From: Anadara kagoshimensis
Taxonomy: Eukaryota > Mollusca > Bivalvia > Arcoida > Arcidae
Assembly (NCBI GenBank): GCA_021292105.1
Contig: CM037869.1
Span: 47,699,577-47,763,576 of the forward strand
DNA: 64,000 nucleotides
Direction of reading: 5' to 3'
Part shown: positions 46,381 to 64,000 of the stretch, one piece after another
How the letters are laid out: each line of letters starts with the position of its first letter
Numbering within the stretch: the stretch's first letter is position 1
Notes under the pieces: model-generated
Told to the model about the DNA's origin: nothing
Seen by the model: the letters and a program-made list of their open reading frames with translations, nothing else
The model's database searches: none
Made by a program: the position numbers and the translations under genes

Positions 46381-47289
46381 ACCAAATCTAAAAACCAACC
46401 ATTATTACTCTTCTTGACCAACCCAGCATCATAAATAAATGAATCTCTTCAGTTTCATCTTGATTTAATATTTACTTGTTTTACTTAAAATAAATATTTG
46501 ATAATTATTTTTGCAATAGTTTGATTTCTTTGGATTTATGAATTTTGGATAAAAAACAGTGTGTGGATATGCTAAAAATTTGGCTAACTGCTATAAGACA
46601 ATGGACCAGTTTTAACATTTATTTTGGTGGTTTTTAATGCTTTTGGTATACTACCTGGCCAGTTTTTAATAATTTTATATCTTTCAACAGAGACTGTGAA
46701 AGTATAATCAATGGTGTTACTATTTTGTATCAGAAACACATGTTGTGAGTGGATTACTGGTTGTATTTTGTCATGTGGTATGAGTTGTAACCTTAGTATC
46801 GTTTATTTATCCAAATTTAGAATATGTAGTAAAGAAACTTTTATAATGTGGTATTGAAGTACCTGTATAATTTACGGTGCTGGACTTTAAAGATTATATG
46901 AAATAACCATGTACAAACTTTAGATAAAGAAAAAATACATCAAACAAGATCTGTTATCCACAATTATCTGGGGGGGAAACGGTGAAATGTTCACCAAATT
47001 TTATAAATAGAATATGAAAATGATACAATTGTTCACCAAATTGTAAAAATAGAATATTACAATTTCACAATGGTACACCAAATTTTAAAAAATTAAAATT
47101 TTACAATTGTACACCAAAATTTAAAAATAGAGTATGATACAATTGTAAAATGAATATGATAATAAAATTGTATGTTTTTACAAAAATGATGCAAATGTAT
47201 ATTTTCAAATATTATGCAAAACACCTTTAGATTTCATTTCTCTAGTACAATTTCACAACTCTTTACAACTTCATTAGTCACTTAATTAA
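46381..47289. other. Gene-free AT-rich stretch
   Basis: Repeated 'caattgtacaccaaatttt'-like words at 46985-47150 form a loose local repeat. No exon recognised. Confidence 0.4.
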
Positions 47290-48015
47290 ATCTTTCATTA
47301 TATATATATAATATCTCTATTTAATTTCAGACAGGTCTCTGTTTTACAGTCATTCCTTAACCAAGATTTTTCTTAACTTAAACCTGACAAAAATTGAAAT
47401 GTAAATAACATTGTTAATTTTTAAGATATTCAGGAGTTTAAGGTGTCATTTCGAAGTTCAATTCCAGCTTATAACATCTGAAATAAATTGTGCCAAAATG
47501 TTTATTGTAGTTCGTTCCAAGAAAAGATTACCATAATTTGGTAAATTTAAGTCAGAGAAAATCTTAGTTAAGAAAAGATCATGAAACTGGGCCAAGTGGT
47601 TTTAAATAAATTAAAACAAAGTTATGTCTAAAGTTCCAATAAAAATGCACATGATAAACCTTTCATTATATATATAATACCTATCTCTATTTAATTTCAG
47701 ACAGGTTTCAGTTTTACAATCACTTCATAACCAAGATTTTCCTTAACTTAAACCTGACAAAAATTGACATGTAAATAATTTTGTTCATTTTTTAGATATT
47801 CAGGAGTTTAAAATCACTTCAAACTTAAAATATTTGTATATAGTTTTGTCAAAAATGTTTATTCTAGTTTGTTTCAAGAAAAGAATACCATAATTTGGTA
47901 AATTTATGTCAAGGAAAATTTTAATTAAAAAAAGATTGTGAAACTGGGCCAAGTGGCTTTAAATAAATTAAAACAAAGTTATGTTTAAAGTTCCAATAAA
48001 ATGCACATGATACCC
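47290..48015. repeat. 370-bp tandem duplication carrying an M2 element
   Basis: Two units begin tttcattatatatata and contain atttaatttcagacaggt, an M2 element (47331-47596 and 47701-47950) and gccaagtggttttaaataaa, caaagttatgt. The flanks are duplicated with the MITE, so this is segmental duplication, not a second insertion. Confidence 0.75.
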
Positions 48016-48534
48016 CCTAACATTTGTGCCGAACAATTATTCATTGGATATTGAATAACATTTTCACGTAAAATGATGTTATTCTGGAAATTAGCAATGT
48101 AAAGATTTACCAAAATTTCCAGCATATACGCTAAGGGGAAAACATCTGATAACATGGAAAAGTTATGATCCTCATTTCGAAAAATTGATGATTGCTTACA
48201 AGCAACAAACAAGAGAGATTGTAAAACCAAAAATATCATCTGGTGATGAATATTAGAAATAAATATTTATGTAAATATCTATGTGAATTAAGTTACGTGT
48301 TGCACTTGAAGATTCTGTTTATCATAATTTAACACACACTCTGATGTAAAAACAGCACTATGGAAACAAACAATAATGATTAAAATAAATGCAAACAAAA
48401 ACAAGAAGACAACAAAACAGAAGAGATACAATACAAAAATAAGGAATTAAAACAAACAAAAACAGGTAGACAACAAAAAATAAGGCATAAAACAAAGCAT
48501 TTTTCATGTCATGGTGTAAACAATAGAGCAAAAC

Positions 48535-48620
48535 CTGTATATAAAGACCACCTAAGGGACCTCACTTTATATCAATAACAAAGGTGGTCTTATATAGTGG
48601 TGGTTGTTATTGCAGGCTTT
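48535..48620. mobile_element. M3-like remnant
   Basis: gcaaaacctgtatataaaga, ccacctaagggacctcac and ggtggtcttatatagtggtg are shared with M3. Short and decayed. Confidence 0.4.
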
Positions 48621-49975
48621 ATTTTTTGTGTCATGGATCTTATGGTAAAAATCAAAATTTGATAAATTTTAAATAAATATTAAAAATTTGTTACCAATAA
48701 AAAATATGGAGTAATTCCATTCATGTTAAATCTCAACATTTTTCAGGATCTAGTTTTTTTTACAAGAAATAAATATAATAGTACCCTTAAATATAACCCA
48801 TAACATAAGTGTCATTTGGTAAAAATATGGCTTTCAATTTAATGTCATGGATTTCTTGGAATTTTAAATTCTATTAAATCAATCTTTATGAAATCAACAA
48901 TGATGACATCATCATACCATTATGACATCAACCATAACAGTCAGAACAGCTGGTACATGTAGGGACAAATTTTTTATGATTGTCATGAAGCTTCAAGAAT
49001 TGGGATGAAAAATATATCATATTAATGAGTAATAATTCTTTTCTTTTTTTAAAAAATTCATTTAAACAACATGATTATTAGGATGAAAAATAAATCATAT
49101 AAATAAATAAATAAATAAATAAATAGTGATTACACAATGTTGAAAGATTCTACTAACTTAAGATAGACACTACTGGTACAAAATGTTGAATGATGCTATA
49201 GATATCATAAAGATGACATAAAAATTGAAAATATTACAATTTATATCATGATGATTAAACCAATGTTTGCTATAAGTACTACATTAACTTTGTTAGTTAC
49301 GTTAAGGCTAAGCCAATCTAACTATCTGTTTCACAGAGTGCTGGTAATATCTTTGATGTCGTTACACATCAGCATCATAAACAGGGGGTGTGGGTAGAAG
49401 AAATGTGCTGTATCAATCTAGACAATGACACATGTCATTTTTGTCATCTTTATGTGCTAGGAAAAAGAAACTTAATTGAAAGTATATGCCTACTGTTAAT
49501 ATACCTAATGTACCTTATAGATCCCACTCCTGACACCAAATACTAGTGCCCCACCCTTATTAAAAACAAGAGGTGTGCCACATGGAATAGTGTTTTGCAA
49601 CCAGATTGTTTTTCTTGCAATTAGCCAAAAATATATTCAAAATATTTATTTAATATACGAGAGGCATATTAGCTCTCTTGATAGTTTATCTCAAAATTGG
49701 CAAAAATGTCACTGAAATGTGACCTTATTGAAAACACTAATTTTCTTAGATTTGTTGTGGTAGGTTTGAGCAAATATCTTAAGCACAAATTATTACACAC
49801 AAAAAATCAAATAAAATATAACTGTTAATCCAACTCTGTCAGTCAGACAGGTTAATGGGGGGTAACCATGGAGTGTGACTCGATACTTAAGGATGATGTA
49901 TCAACGTGTTCATGGATCACCGGATATAAGATTGGATTTGATTGATGATATCGTTATTGGTGGTGGTAATATTTT
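48621..49975. other. Gene-free AT-rich stretch
   Basis: Contains (AAAT)n at 49100-49125. No exon or repeat family recognised. Confidence 0.4.
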
Positions 49976-50545
49976 TCAGTGTCATTGCTGATTACGGAGT
50001 GTAACAAACAAAATTATGAATATTATAATCAGATTTGGTATGCAAAATAAGTAAAAAAAATAATAAAAAAATAAATAAATACTAAATACTCGTATGTTTG
50101 GGTTTCTTCAGATTCTTTGCTGATTACTGAGTGTAACACTCAAAATTATGAATTTAAAATCAGATTTGGTATGCAAAATAAGTAAAAAAAATTATTATAA
50201 TAAAAAATAAAATAAAATACTAAATACATGTACGTTCAGGTTTCGTCAGATTCTTTGCTGATTACAGAGTGTAAGATGCAAAATTATGAATTTGTAATCA
50301 GATTTGGTATGCAAAATAAGTATAAAAAAAAATTAAAATAATTATAAAATACCAAATACATGTGCCTTTGAGTTGCTTCAGATTCTTTGCTGATTACGGA
50401 GTGTAAGATGCAAAATTATGAACTTATAATCAGATTTGGTATGTAAAATAAGTATATAAAACAAAATAAAATACTAAATACATGTACAAGTATGTTCAGG
50501 TTTCTTCAGATTCTTTGCTGATCACAGAATGTAGCACACAAATTA
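49976..50545 (+). repeat. Tandem array, 128-138 bp x 5
   Basis: 'ttgctgattacggagtg' starts at 49985, 50117, 50255, 50387 and 50515. Units also share caaaattatgaa, cagatttggtatgcaaaata and a variable A-rich spacer that explains the length differences. Confidence 0.85.
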
Positions 50546-51359
50546 AATCTGATTCAGTTACCAGTAAGTAAAACCACAAGAGCTTGAGGAGATGACCAGT
50601 TCACGATAACATGATTTGGAAACCTCTATTAAGTGACCACCTCCCTAAAGCGACTATTTTTGTTCTTCCCTTCGGAAAGTCGCATAAGACAAGTTAGACT
50701 ACATAAATAAAACTATTTTAAATAAAATTTTGGATTTCTTAAGCTTATCAACAAAAAGTAAAACAAAATGAAACAATACAGTGAACAAAATACATACAAC
50801 AAGCAAAATAGTAATTGTGATTACAACTGTATTGATAAACTGGCTAATTGTAAATCCAGAATTTGTTCAAAGGTGACACAAATGTTGACAATATCGTCAA
50901 CCTAATATAATCTGGCCAACAAAACTTAATTGAGAATGAAATTTTATTATTTTTGTTCACAAATGAATTCCTAACATATGAACAAATTATCAGTCATTTT
51001 ACATCTTGTAACTAGTATGTGTCTTTGGATATATGTGTCAGCCCATGAGAAAAAGGAGCTTAATGCAATCGTCACGATTGTGATGTAATTGGCATAGAAA
51101 GTGACGGTACAGTTCCCGCCGTAAATTTGTTTACATGTTGTTGCTCAGCTGCTTCTAGATTTTGATCTATTGAACTGGTGTGTGTACATAACTATAAGAT
51201 TTTTGTTGTTGCTATATATTCATAAAATGTACGAGTTAGTGGTAAGTTTTTATTATTTTAACCCCTTATTTTTTAGTGTTTCATATTTCATATAAAAACG
51301 AAATTCGATAAAAAATGTGATAAGCCTGTGCGCTGACACATATGTCAGTACTATAAAGA

Positions 51360-51492
51360 CTTGATTGTTGTAAGATGATGAAGAATTGGAAATTCTAGAT
51401 ATTTTATTGTTATAAGATGGTGGAAAATTGGAAATTCTAGATATTTTATTGTTGTAAGATGGTGAAGAATTGGAAATTCTAGATATTTTATT
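51360..51492 (+). repeat. 42-bp tandem repeat x 3
   Basis: 'taagatggtgaagaattgga' and 'aattctagatattttattgt' recur exactly 42 bp apart (51371, 51413, 51455). Confidence 0.9.
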
Positions 51493-51499
51493 AGATATG

Positions 51500-52790
51500 T
51501 ATGTACCGGTAGTTCTTGCTTTACTGACATGATATAATCAATTGGATCAAAATTTTGGTTATTTTAATAATTAATGTGTCATCCATGTGGCATATCAATG
51601 AAATAACTGTGTTGTCAATAAAAGTTTTGACAATTTATACCAGTGAAAATGATCTTTATACCACAGTTAAAACCAGAGAACATTTTTAATTCTCCAAAAC
51701 TTGTCTTTTGAGAATATGTTTTACATAATAATAAGCTAATTTTTTTTAGTGTTTTAGAAGAAATGAAGTTTTTAAAAATAGAAATCGATATGACATGTGA
51801 CCAGAGTCTGTATAAATATATACACGGATAAATACCCAACAAATAATTAATAAGTTAGCAGTAATATATGAATATAATTATCATAATTATTAATTGATAT
51901 AAGTATGGTAGTAAAATATATTCAGGATAAAAAAATAGATTGTTTCTCTTAATTACCCTGTTGGTGGATTTCAGTAATTTTACAAATATATCAACGGTAA
52001 TAAAATATAAACTTTATATAATACAGAAAGTTGGTATATATATATTTATCATAAGAATGGTTACCATGGTAAATAATTAAACATACAGTAGAACCTCGCT
52101 ACCGTGCACCTCCATAGACGGATCGCCGGCCATGCCCACAATGTTCTGACAAAGGCCCTGTATGCTTAAATTACACACAAAAAGAATGAAAAGTACCATT
52201 TAATGATGTCACTAACACTTGTACGTCATTAGTTGCCATGAAGCTACTTTGGCACCCTGATGGCAGCCAGTGTCGGAATACAAAATGCATGACCGGCAAT
52301 CTATTAATACTTTTGCCACCTTGCTTAACACCATATTATATTAAAAAAACCCATTTCTTCTACGTTTTCATTCCTTATAATATGCAAAAATTGTTTTGGT
52401 TATTTTAATGGTCAAACTGCAATTTTGGTTATTGTTCTCCAGGGAAACTACTTGTTGTAGTTATTTTAGTCAAACAACATTGCTGAAAACTCAAAGGTTT
52501 ATGAGACATGCAACCATGTGGGCATTGCAGAGTGATTAAAAATAAATTTAGATCCCTTGTCAATGTTATGAGGTTTTAATGTATGCCCAATCTACTATAT
52601 TTCATATACAAACTGATGGGACGTAACTCACAAAAATAAGAGCTTGTATACATGTGCTGCCATGGTGATTCCAATGTACAATGACAAATTCCTGGTTTAC
52701 AAAATTGAAATAGTTATATTTACATGTAATACAATCACTCATACATTATTTTATTACATTATAAACATTTTGGCACTGTGGTTATTACAT
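51500..52790. other. Gene-free AT-rich stretch
   Basis: At 52086 'acagtagaacctcgctaccg' resembles the terminus of mariner/pogo-type MITEs, but no partner end is seen. Confidence 0.4.
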
Positions 52791-52800
52791 TATTCATTAT

Positions 52801-52917
52801 ACAATTATTGACTTTTGATGAGGTAGACATAAGGATTTATCAACCTCAAACACATTACATTTATGTTTTTGAGGTTGATAAATCTTTATGTCTACCGAAT
52901 CGAAAGTCAATAATTGT
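52801..52917. mobile_element. Long hairpin element, arms about 50 bp
   Basis: acaattattgacttttgatg, aggtagacataaggatttat, caacctcaaa pairs with its inverse at 52867-52917. The word taaggatttatca recurs at 53096, so a larger element may extend to about 53180. Confidence 0.7.
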
Positions 52918-53180
52918 TTTATTATATGACCAATGATTTTTATTCTATATTATTATGTTTTATAGTACAAAACGTTAAAATGCCCTTTTCTTTTTTCAAT
53001 GTTACATCACATAACTTTGCATGCGTTTTTGCGCGGTGAACATTGCCCATTGTTACGTCATAAAAACGTTGTGTGCGTTATTGCGCGGTGAATATAAGGA
53101 TTTATCAGGCTTGCCAAATGCCTTCCAAACCAATCAGAAAAGGGCAAAATCATTGGCCACATAATAAAATATTCTATAGT

Positions 53181-55905
53181 TCTAACGTCAACTCTTTTAC
53201 CATTGGCTAGAACATTTATCACATGATTCCATCAAAATTAAGTTATCTCAAAAATATAATATTGGTTAAAATTAAATCATGTCCATATCATGTTGGGTAC
53301 AATTTTTGAGATTTTTTCTTCATTTTTTTTTAAAAACTGACTTATTTTAACAAATTTGTGAAAAATACATCGTAAATTTTGGAAATTTGACCATTACAAT
53401 TTTAAAATTGCAAAAACCTACGGTAGTATCAATATAGATTTTTATTTTTTTAAAAATGCACAATTTTAATCATTTTGAAACACAGACGATAAAAAAAAAT
53501 TGGTTATAAAGCTATATGAAACAAGAAAAAAATTGAAAATAAAGGACAATTGGTAAATACCAAAACATGAAACATTCTGATGAATGAAAATCATGAAAAT
53601 ATAAATTATATTAAGTTACACCAAATGAAGCAAGTTAAGAAAGCTCTTTGAAATGCTGTTGATATTGCAACTTGGAATGATAACTGCTTTTTTATATCCG
53701 AGTGAAATATCATTATGATATAATTCAATACACTCAATGAAATTTAAAATGTATTTTAAAAATTTTTATCCTGCAACTTATCAAAATATTGAACACCTTT
53801 AAATAGTCATGGTTAATAGGAACTACGAGTCTTGTCTAAAATCTTCAATTTGTACCTAGATATGAAAATTTGTTTCCCTCAAGGTAACATCGGAGAATAA
53901 ATGTTACAAACAGAATAGTGTTAACATTATAATCCAAAGTTTTCAAAATCACAATTTTTTCCCTACAGAAACACTTAGGAGCAGTAACATGCAAAAAAAA
54001 CCTAAATAAATTTATTAACTGTTTTACATGCAAACAATATAAGTTAAAATATAATTACATCTTGTAAAAAATGTATTATGCCAAAAATCAGCAAAAATTT
54101 ACACCTCAAGAGCTTACAAGCTTTCCAAAATCAGTTAAGTTTCAATCAGATAAATACAATATACATGCTCAACATCTTATATATATCCTAGTGCTAAACA
54201 GTTTTCTTATCGGATATATGCTGTAAAGGGGATTATTTTCAATTAAAGTTCTGAAATTTTGCATTTTATGTAGGTGTTATCTTCGCTTAACAAATGTAAG
54301 TGGGTGTATATTCTATATATTATGATATATTAACCTGTATGGTAGACATTTTCGTTTGGCTAAAATTTTTGCAATAATTTCTTTAGCGCAAAATAAGTGG
54401 AATTTATACCCATGCAAAAATTTCTCCTTTACAGTATTAATTTCCTGATCAATATTGTTTTTTGACTTTCATGCCTATAACATTTTTCCAGTTTCAAAAA
54501 CTTTTACTATTGCTTTTTGAGATTGAAATTTTGAACTTGAATCCGTTTGTTTGTGTTTGAATAATACCCATCTTTAGATTTCAAGTACCTATTTAAATTT
54601 TGATGCAAGACAAAAAGTGTGTTCTGGGACATGCAAAGTTTTAAAGGCCATTTGTCTTTAGTTGCAACTATTTTAGTTCAATAGCTGGCGCCAAAAATTT
54701 TGCCAATGGCCCAAAAGGTTCTCTTAAAACAGATTGGTGTCCCTAGAAATTAAACGTAGTCTAGCTATGTGTCCGACAAAACACACAAAACACCAATAGA
54801 AATTTGGTAATTAATTTTTAAAAGAAGAAATTTGGTAGATAAAACTTGATAATTATGTGTCTAGCTGCTGCAAAAATTAAGAAAAATAAAAACATTGAGG
54901 TAAGCATAATAAAATTTTGCCTCAAATGGAAATAAAATGATTCATGAAGCTGCACCAACATTTTCAAATCTTTTAAAATTCATCATAAAAATTTTAAAAT
55001 TATTTATAAAACAAATAATTTATTGACAATTAATTATGGATTTAATAAGTCAATATGTGGCACTAAGGAATGTTGTGGGAGTAGGCATCAAAATAAATTT
55101 GAAAAAAAGCCAAAATAAATATTTTACAAAATAAATACAGCAACAATCTCGATAACTGGAATTACAAGGACCATCCAGGTGTTCATGTTATCGGATTTGC
55201 AAGGATCAATAAAAATAAAAATATTTCGGGACTGAATTTGGATTTCAAATTATCCATGATATTCACAATAATGATAATGTTTGACCTATCTATGATACTT
55301 CCATAAAACACAAGCAAGACCACAAAAATGATTCTTAAACAGTTATTCAGCTATTCCCACCTTTCTCTTACAAGCATGCCCCCCTCCTCTCAAGGTAGAC
55401 CTGGGTTAAGTTCAAAGATCTATTAGTTGAATCAAATGGTTGGTGAAAATTCAAAATGTTTTTAAAATTAGAAATATTTGATATAAAAATACAGTTTGGA
55501 CTTTAACTGGTTCTATTTCATAGCAACAATTGTGTGCATTAATGTCTGAGCAGAAATTTCAGAGATATTATTAACTTTCGTGTCCTGGAAGCTGCCTACT
55601 GAATCATTGAAGCAAATCTGGCGGATCAATAGATGACATCATTATAAAACAAAAAATACAAATTTGGGCTAACTAGCTGATTAAACTAACAGTGCTTTGA
55701 ATAACCAGCCCCTTAAAATACAATAATAGTGTACTTAAAAAGGGATTACCACTTGTAAGAGATGACAGGGGAGGCAACTCTAATTCTTATTCAGTAAAGG
55801 GATGTTTATAAAACAAGACATTTCATTGTATAATACAACCAATTTCTGTATCAATTTAAACAGAACATCTCATTCAACAAAAGTTTTCATTATTAAATGG
55901 AACAA
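53181..55905. other. Gene-free AT-rich stretch downstream of the kinase gene
   Basis: Very AT-rich, no exon recognised and no named repeat. On the minus strand it follows the kinase stop codon, so part of it might be 3' UTR, but no direct evidence exists. Confidence 0.4.
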
Positions 55906-55907
55906 TG

Positions 55908-56012
55908 GTTGGTTGGTTGGTTGAATGTTGTTCAACGTCGCATCAGCAATTTTTCAGCTATTCACGACAAGAACTATTTTAATAATCTCTATGGATTAAT
56001 CTATGAACAATT
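55908..56012 (-). mobile_element. S2 SINE 3' end
   Basis: (ggtt)n then caacgtcgcatcagcaattt and tagattaatcca-type tail, as in the S2 copies at 18852 and 62770. 5'-truncated. Confidence 0.7.
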
Positions 56013-56546
56013 TCGATTTTTTTAATTGAAAAAATCTGCTCATTTCTTTAACAATCTAATTATGAAAAATCCTTTAAATAACAGGCACATTTTTAAATTT
56101 CTGCTCGTTTCATTAACAATATTAATTATGACAAAACTTGAATTAAAATGACAGATTCTATGATGAAGTTAAAAATTCTTTGATAAATAAAATGACATTA
56201 TGACATCTAACACATTGCACCTATAAAGTATCCTATTAATAAATAAATAAATAAATCACAAAACAAATAAACAAGTAAACAACAATGATATAATTTTAGA
56301 AATCTTTAACAAAACAAACGCCAGCAGTTTTAAATTTTATCAAGCCCTATAATGGAATTATTGAAACTCTTCATAACTTTTCTGTGTCTTCCTTTTCTAC
56401 TAAATCCTTCCTTTTGTACCGGTACACCATCTGGATCACCAAGAATAAAAGTTTTATCTTTGCAGTTTTAAATGTTATCAAGCTCTTTAACGAAATTATT
56501 AAAACTCATCACAACATTCTGTGTCTTTTTCTTCTTAAATCCTTCC

Positions 56547-56552
56547 TTTATT
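56547..56552 (-). terminator. PRKX: Possible polyadenylation signal of the kinase gene
   Basis: AATAAA on the minus strand, about 180 bp downstream of the TAG stop. It is the first such hexamer I notice after the stop, but the region is AT-rich and the hexamer is expected by chance, so this is only a candidate. Confidence 0.25.
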
Positions 56553-56730
56553 CTGGATCACTTTGAAGAGACTGTCTCTTTGCTTTACAAGCCAGACATC
56601 AATTCTAGCTGTACTTTAAACAAACCACACAAACAATTTTGTCATTATCTGATAACCATTCTCTCTGAACTGTAGCTCACATCTGATATGAAGTATATGT
56701 AGAATTGACCCAATTCATAAAATTCGGGGT

Positions 56731-62768
<6,038 letters not shown>

Positions 62769-62769
62769 T

Positions 62770-63148
62770 GGAAACAAGAGGCCACGGTGGCCTAATGGAT
62801 AAGACCCCAGTCTTCAATTCCAGGGTCTCTCACCACTGTGAGTTCGAGTCCTGCTCGGACCACATATGGGAAAGTGAATTTTCCTTGCCGTTGACCTTTA
62901 CTGATTCACCTGGTATAAGTATAATGGACTGGGGGAGTGGTACGATTGTCTGCGGCGTACTGACTCTGTGAGCTAGCACGTTATAGTCGCCCTGAGTGCG
63001 CGCTAGTACAAGGCAGACCATACAACACACTCGCACTTCACATGCATACACAAATTGTTCATAGAGATTTATAAAATAATTCTTGTCGTTAATAGCTGAA
63101 AAATTGCTGATGCGAAGTTAAGCAACAATCAACCAACCAACCAACCAC
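62770..63148 (+). mobile_element. S2 SINE, full length, with (CCAA)n tail
   Basis: Head aggccacggtggcctaatgg, B-box gtgagttcgagtcctgctcg, body gtacaaggcagaccatacaa, tail tgctgatgcgaagttaagca and four ccaa units. Same family as 18852-19223. Confidence 0.85.
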
Positions 63149-63162
63149 AGTGGAAACTACCT

Positions 63163-63420
63163 GGGGCCAGTTTCACAATCGTTTCTTAACTAAGATTTTT
63201 CTTAATTTGAATTTAGCTACTTTTGGCGATATTTTATGGAAACTGAAAAACAATTTTTGACCAAAAAAGAGTAGCATTGTTATAAGTTTAAAACGATCGT
63301 CAAAATGACACCTTAAATTAACAATTATCTTGAAAAATAATGAAACTATTCAGATTTCAATTTTTTTAGATTTAAATTAAGGAAAATCTTAGCTTAGAAA
63401 TGATTGTGAAACTGGCCCCG
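63163..63420. mobile_element. M2 palindromic MITE, full length
   Basis: ggggccagtttcacaatcgt to gaaatgattgtgaaactggc(ccc). Confidence 0.75.
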
Positions 63421-63650
63421 ATTTCCTTAACTAAAATTTAAGAATTTTTGTTTATCTCATTTGGAGCTACTGGTGAATATTTTTGTCAAAACTAAATGCA
63501 GATGTTTTAATCTAGAAGTGATCTTAAAAATGACACCTTGAATTCTTGAATATGTTGAAAATTAACAAAAATTATAAAGATTTGAACTTTTGCAAGATTT
63601 AAGTTAAGGAAAATCTTAGCTAAGGAATGATTGTGAAACAGGGGCCTGGG
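63418..63650. mobile_element. M2 MITE, left end worn, adjoining the previous copy
   Basis: The interior (tggtgaatatttttgtcaaa, actaaatgcagatgttttaa) is nearly identical to the copy at 31080-31318; right end ggaatgattgtgaaacaggg. Confidence 0.65.
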
Positions 63651-64000
63651 GCCTGTATTCTGAAGTAATTTTAGGCAAACAAAATCACTGATTTCTGCAT
63701 TATTTTTTTTCTTCTTTTAAAAAAAAACAATTTTGAAAAAACGAGTATTTATCAAGTCTTAAAGTACATGATTACATTATCTGTGTATAAATCTCCCGCA
63801 GACTCCCGTGGTGGTGTATATTTTTCTGTTTAACATGCATTAGTAACAGCGATTTCTGTAACAAGCATTAATCACTGTTTAGATTGTAATCTTACAAAAT
63901 TATCTAAATAGCTAAACAACAGAAAGTAAAAGTAATTAACAATTATCAGAGGTTAGTTAGACTCTCTGATGAAGAACTTATTTAACTTTATTGTACTGAT

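Overview
This is an AT-rich, intron-rich animal nuclear window packed with small repeats. The closest fit is a mollusc, probably a bivalve. The grounds are several tRNA-derived SINE families ending in a 'cttgactgggacgttaaa'-type tail, long-intron genes of metazoan type, and a repeat family that starts with gctcacctga and ends in ggcccatgggcctcttgttt, which I know as common in bivalve DNA. No bacterial, plasmid or viral gene organisation is present. Species cannot be fixed from the sequence alone.

Two real protein-coding genes run off the window, both on the minus strand. On the left (984-3067, with a possible upstream exon at 8275-8387) are internal exons of a type II single-pass membrane protein: a tyrosine-rich N-terminal tail, a transmembrane helix, a short linker and the start of a SEA domain. 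Its 3' exons lie beyond base 1. On the right (56731-61829) are the last five coding exons of a PRKX/Pka-C3-type cAMP-dependent protein kinase catalytic subunit, from the activation-loop threonine to the C-terminal FxxF motif. Splice phases join in frame through all five. The exons with the DFG, HRD and glycine-rich loop lie beyond base 64000.

Between the genes (about 3-56 kb) I find no intact gene. The region is layered with non-autonomous transposons: a palindromic family M1 (CAGTACAGACCTGTCGAAAG ends, at least 12 copies), M2 (CCGGTTTCACAATCATTCCT ends, about 10 copies), M3 (ACAGTCAAACCTGTCT ends), hairpins of 54-93 bp ending GTCATRTRC, three Harbinger-like elements at 33175-37941 (one inserted inside another), a MULE-type remnant at 11298-12024 that still encodes part of a transposase, and three tRNA-derived SINE families (S1, S2, S3). 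Tandem arrays include a 35-copy 27-28 bp minisatellite at 25.99-26.97 kb that keeps three forward frames open with no gene behind them, an 11-copy 145-bp array at 40.9-42.6 kb with a four-unit higher-order duplication, and many GA, CA and AATTC microsatellites. The AT-rich stretch from about 46.4 to 56.7 kb holds few repeats and no recognisable exon; it is downstream of the kinase gene.

The two genes have no evident functional connection. The most notable content is the transposon archaeology: target-site duplications can be read directly for five insertions, nesting gives relative ages, and one repeat family carries nuclear-receptor-like half-sites in every tandem unit. I do not see a convincing new multi-gene system.
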